Assembly (NCBI GenBank): GCA_002633005.1
Contig: NMRA01000023.1
Span: 1,270,396-1,334,395 of the forward strand
Direction of reading: 5' to 3'
DNA: 64,000 nt
From: Phoronis australis
Taxonomy: Eukaryota > Phoronida > Phoronidae
Shown: piece after piece, positions 63,051-64,000 of the stretch
Layout: each line of letters begins with the position of its first letter
How positions within the stretch are numbered: the stretch's first letter is position 1
Notes under the pieces: model-generated
The model's input: the letters and a program-made list of their open reading frames with translations, nothing else
What the model was told of the DNA's origin: nothing
The model's database searches: none
Program-made: the position numbers and the translations under genes

Positions 63051-63454
63051 TATTTTTTACGAAAACTAATAATCTTCTTGTAATCGTGAATCTGTCACAG
63101 TTCTGGTGTTCTCAAAGGCGAAGGCTACAAACTACTTATAAGTTTTGCTTGACTTCATTTTGCTCGCTCTCAATAAACCCGCGCCTACTGCAAAAATTAA
63201 CTTTTGTTTAAACTATAGGCAAGAGGTTCACGGGGTCTGGAGCTCCCCTCCTTCTAGGAATGCGAGTAGTAAAAACACCAGCAGCATGTCAATGAGCTGT
63301 AGGGCTTACACGGACATTTCCTTCAAATAACTCTGGTTTCTCCTTCCCCTCAATTACGTCTGGATCCACTAATGTAAACCACATACTTTCAAATGAATTC
63401 TTATTCTGGTCGTCTATAGAAGTGACTTGTGGACTTGGGAAGAACTTAGGATGC

Positions 63455-63676
63455 GCATCGCATCAGTGAAATGGACACCCGTCACCCGTGCCAAGCCGCA
63501 TGCGCAGAGCATCAATGAAATGGTCTCCTGTCACCTATGCCAAGCCAAATTACTTAGCATGCGCACAGAATCAGTAAATGGCCACCCGTCACCTATACCA
63601 AGCCAAGTTACTTAACATACGCAAAGCATCATTAAAATGGCCGCCCGTCACCTATGCTAAGCCAAGTTACTTACAT
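63455..63676 (+). repeat. ~60-bp tandem repeat x4
   Basis: CATCAGTGAAATGG, CCCGTCACCTATGCCAAGCC and AAGTTACTTA blocks recur at 63461, 63510, 63570 and 63628. Confidence 0.85.
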
Positions 63677-64000
63677 GTAGCTTAATATCAAGCAATAAGC
63701 AACTGTTAAGCTCATAAATCATTTATCTGCAAAAAAGCTATCTCCCTATCATAACAGTGGTTTTTAAACGCGTATTATTTTTTAAAGCTATTTTAAACCA
63801 GCCCTCCATCAAGAACACACGTTTGATTTTGGCCAATCACGGCTACGAAATTGATCTCAAATTGTTCCTTAGTCAATTTGGGAGTTACTAGATGATTTCG
63901 AAAGAACTGGCAGTTCGTTATTGCTTAAGTCCAAGCTTTACAAGTTGACTTGTCACGGCGTGTCATTTTGTTTGCCAAGGACAGTCTCAATAATAAACTC

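Overview
The window is animal nuclear DNA. It is AT-rich, most of it is non-coding, and it holds one clearly recognisable host gene split by spliceosomal introns. The rest is dominated by degraded mobile elements, tandem repeats and minisatellites. LINE relics, a tRNA-derived SINE-like family and many short terminal-inverted-repeat (TIR) elements, together with a BDH2/DHRS6 orthologue, suggest a marine invertebrate, perhaps a deuterostome such as a hemichordate, echinoderm or amphioxus. That placement is inference and weak. Three isolated N characters (14446, 38563, 56734) look like contig joins, and the one at 38563 sits inside a near-identical direct duplication.

Layout. 0.5-1.1 kb: a LINE reverse-transcriptase relic on the minus strand with an internal 158-bp duplication. 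About 1.1-14.4 kb: an ancient, diverged tandem array with a unit near 2.1 kb and about five copies. Comparing copies exposes the edges of four later insertions: a 1.33-kb element, a 33-bp palindromic stub, a roughly 2-kb element containing two 0.76-kb direct copies, and a 617-bp LINE 3' end. 14.4-25 kb: mostly unassignable, with a possible terminal exon at 20.57 kb, a relic of a TTAA-flanked element (21.7-22.1 kb) and an inverted-repeat element (22.7-23.1 kb).

25.66-40.16 kb, plus strand: a complete eight-coding-exon short-chain dehydrogenase gene, BDH2 (DHRS6), encoding 247 residues with all catalytic residues intact. Every exon junction has GT/AG ends and the frame closes exactly (744 nt). 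Its introns carry a 1.5-kb TIR element with a 5-bp target duplication (27.5-29.0 kb), a 2.2-kb element with 15-bp TIRs and TTAA duplications (36.8-39.0 kb), and several minisatellites.

40-64 kb: no host gene was recognised. There are two abutting LINE pieces in opposite orientation (44.9-46.0 kb), a cluster of palindromic and tRNA-like elements plus a 38-bp satellite (50.8-52.8 kb), a G-rich minisatellite (56.3 kb), and a 39-bp minisatellite with higher-order structure that is open in frame on both strands (62.55-63.05 kb). The stretches between are listed as containing nothing I can assign.
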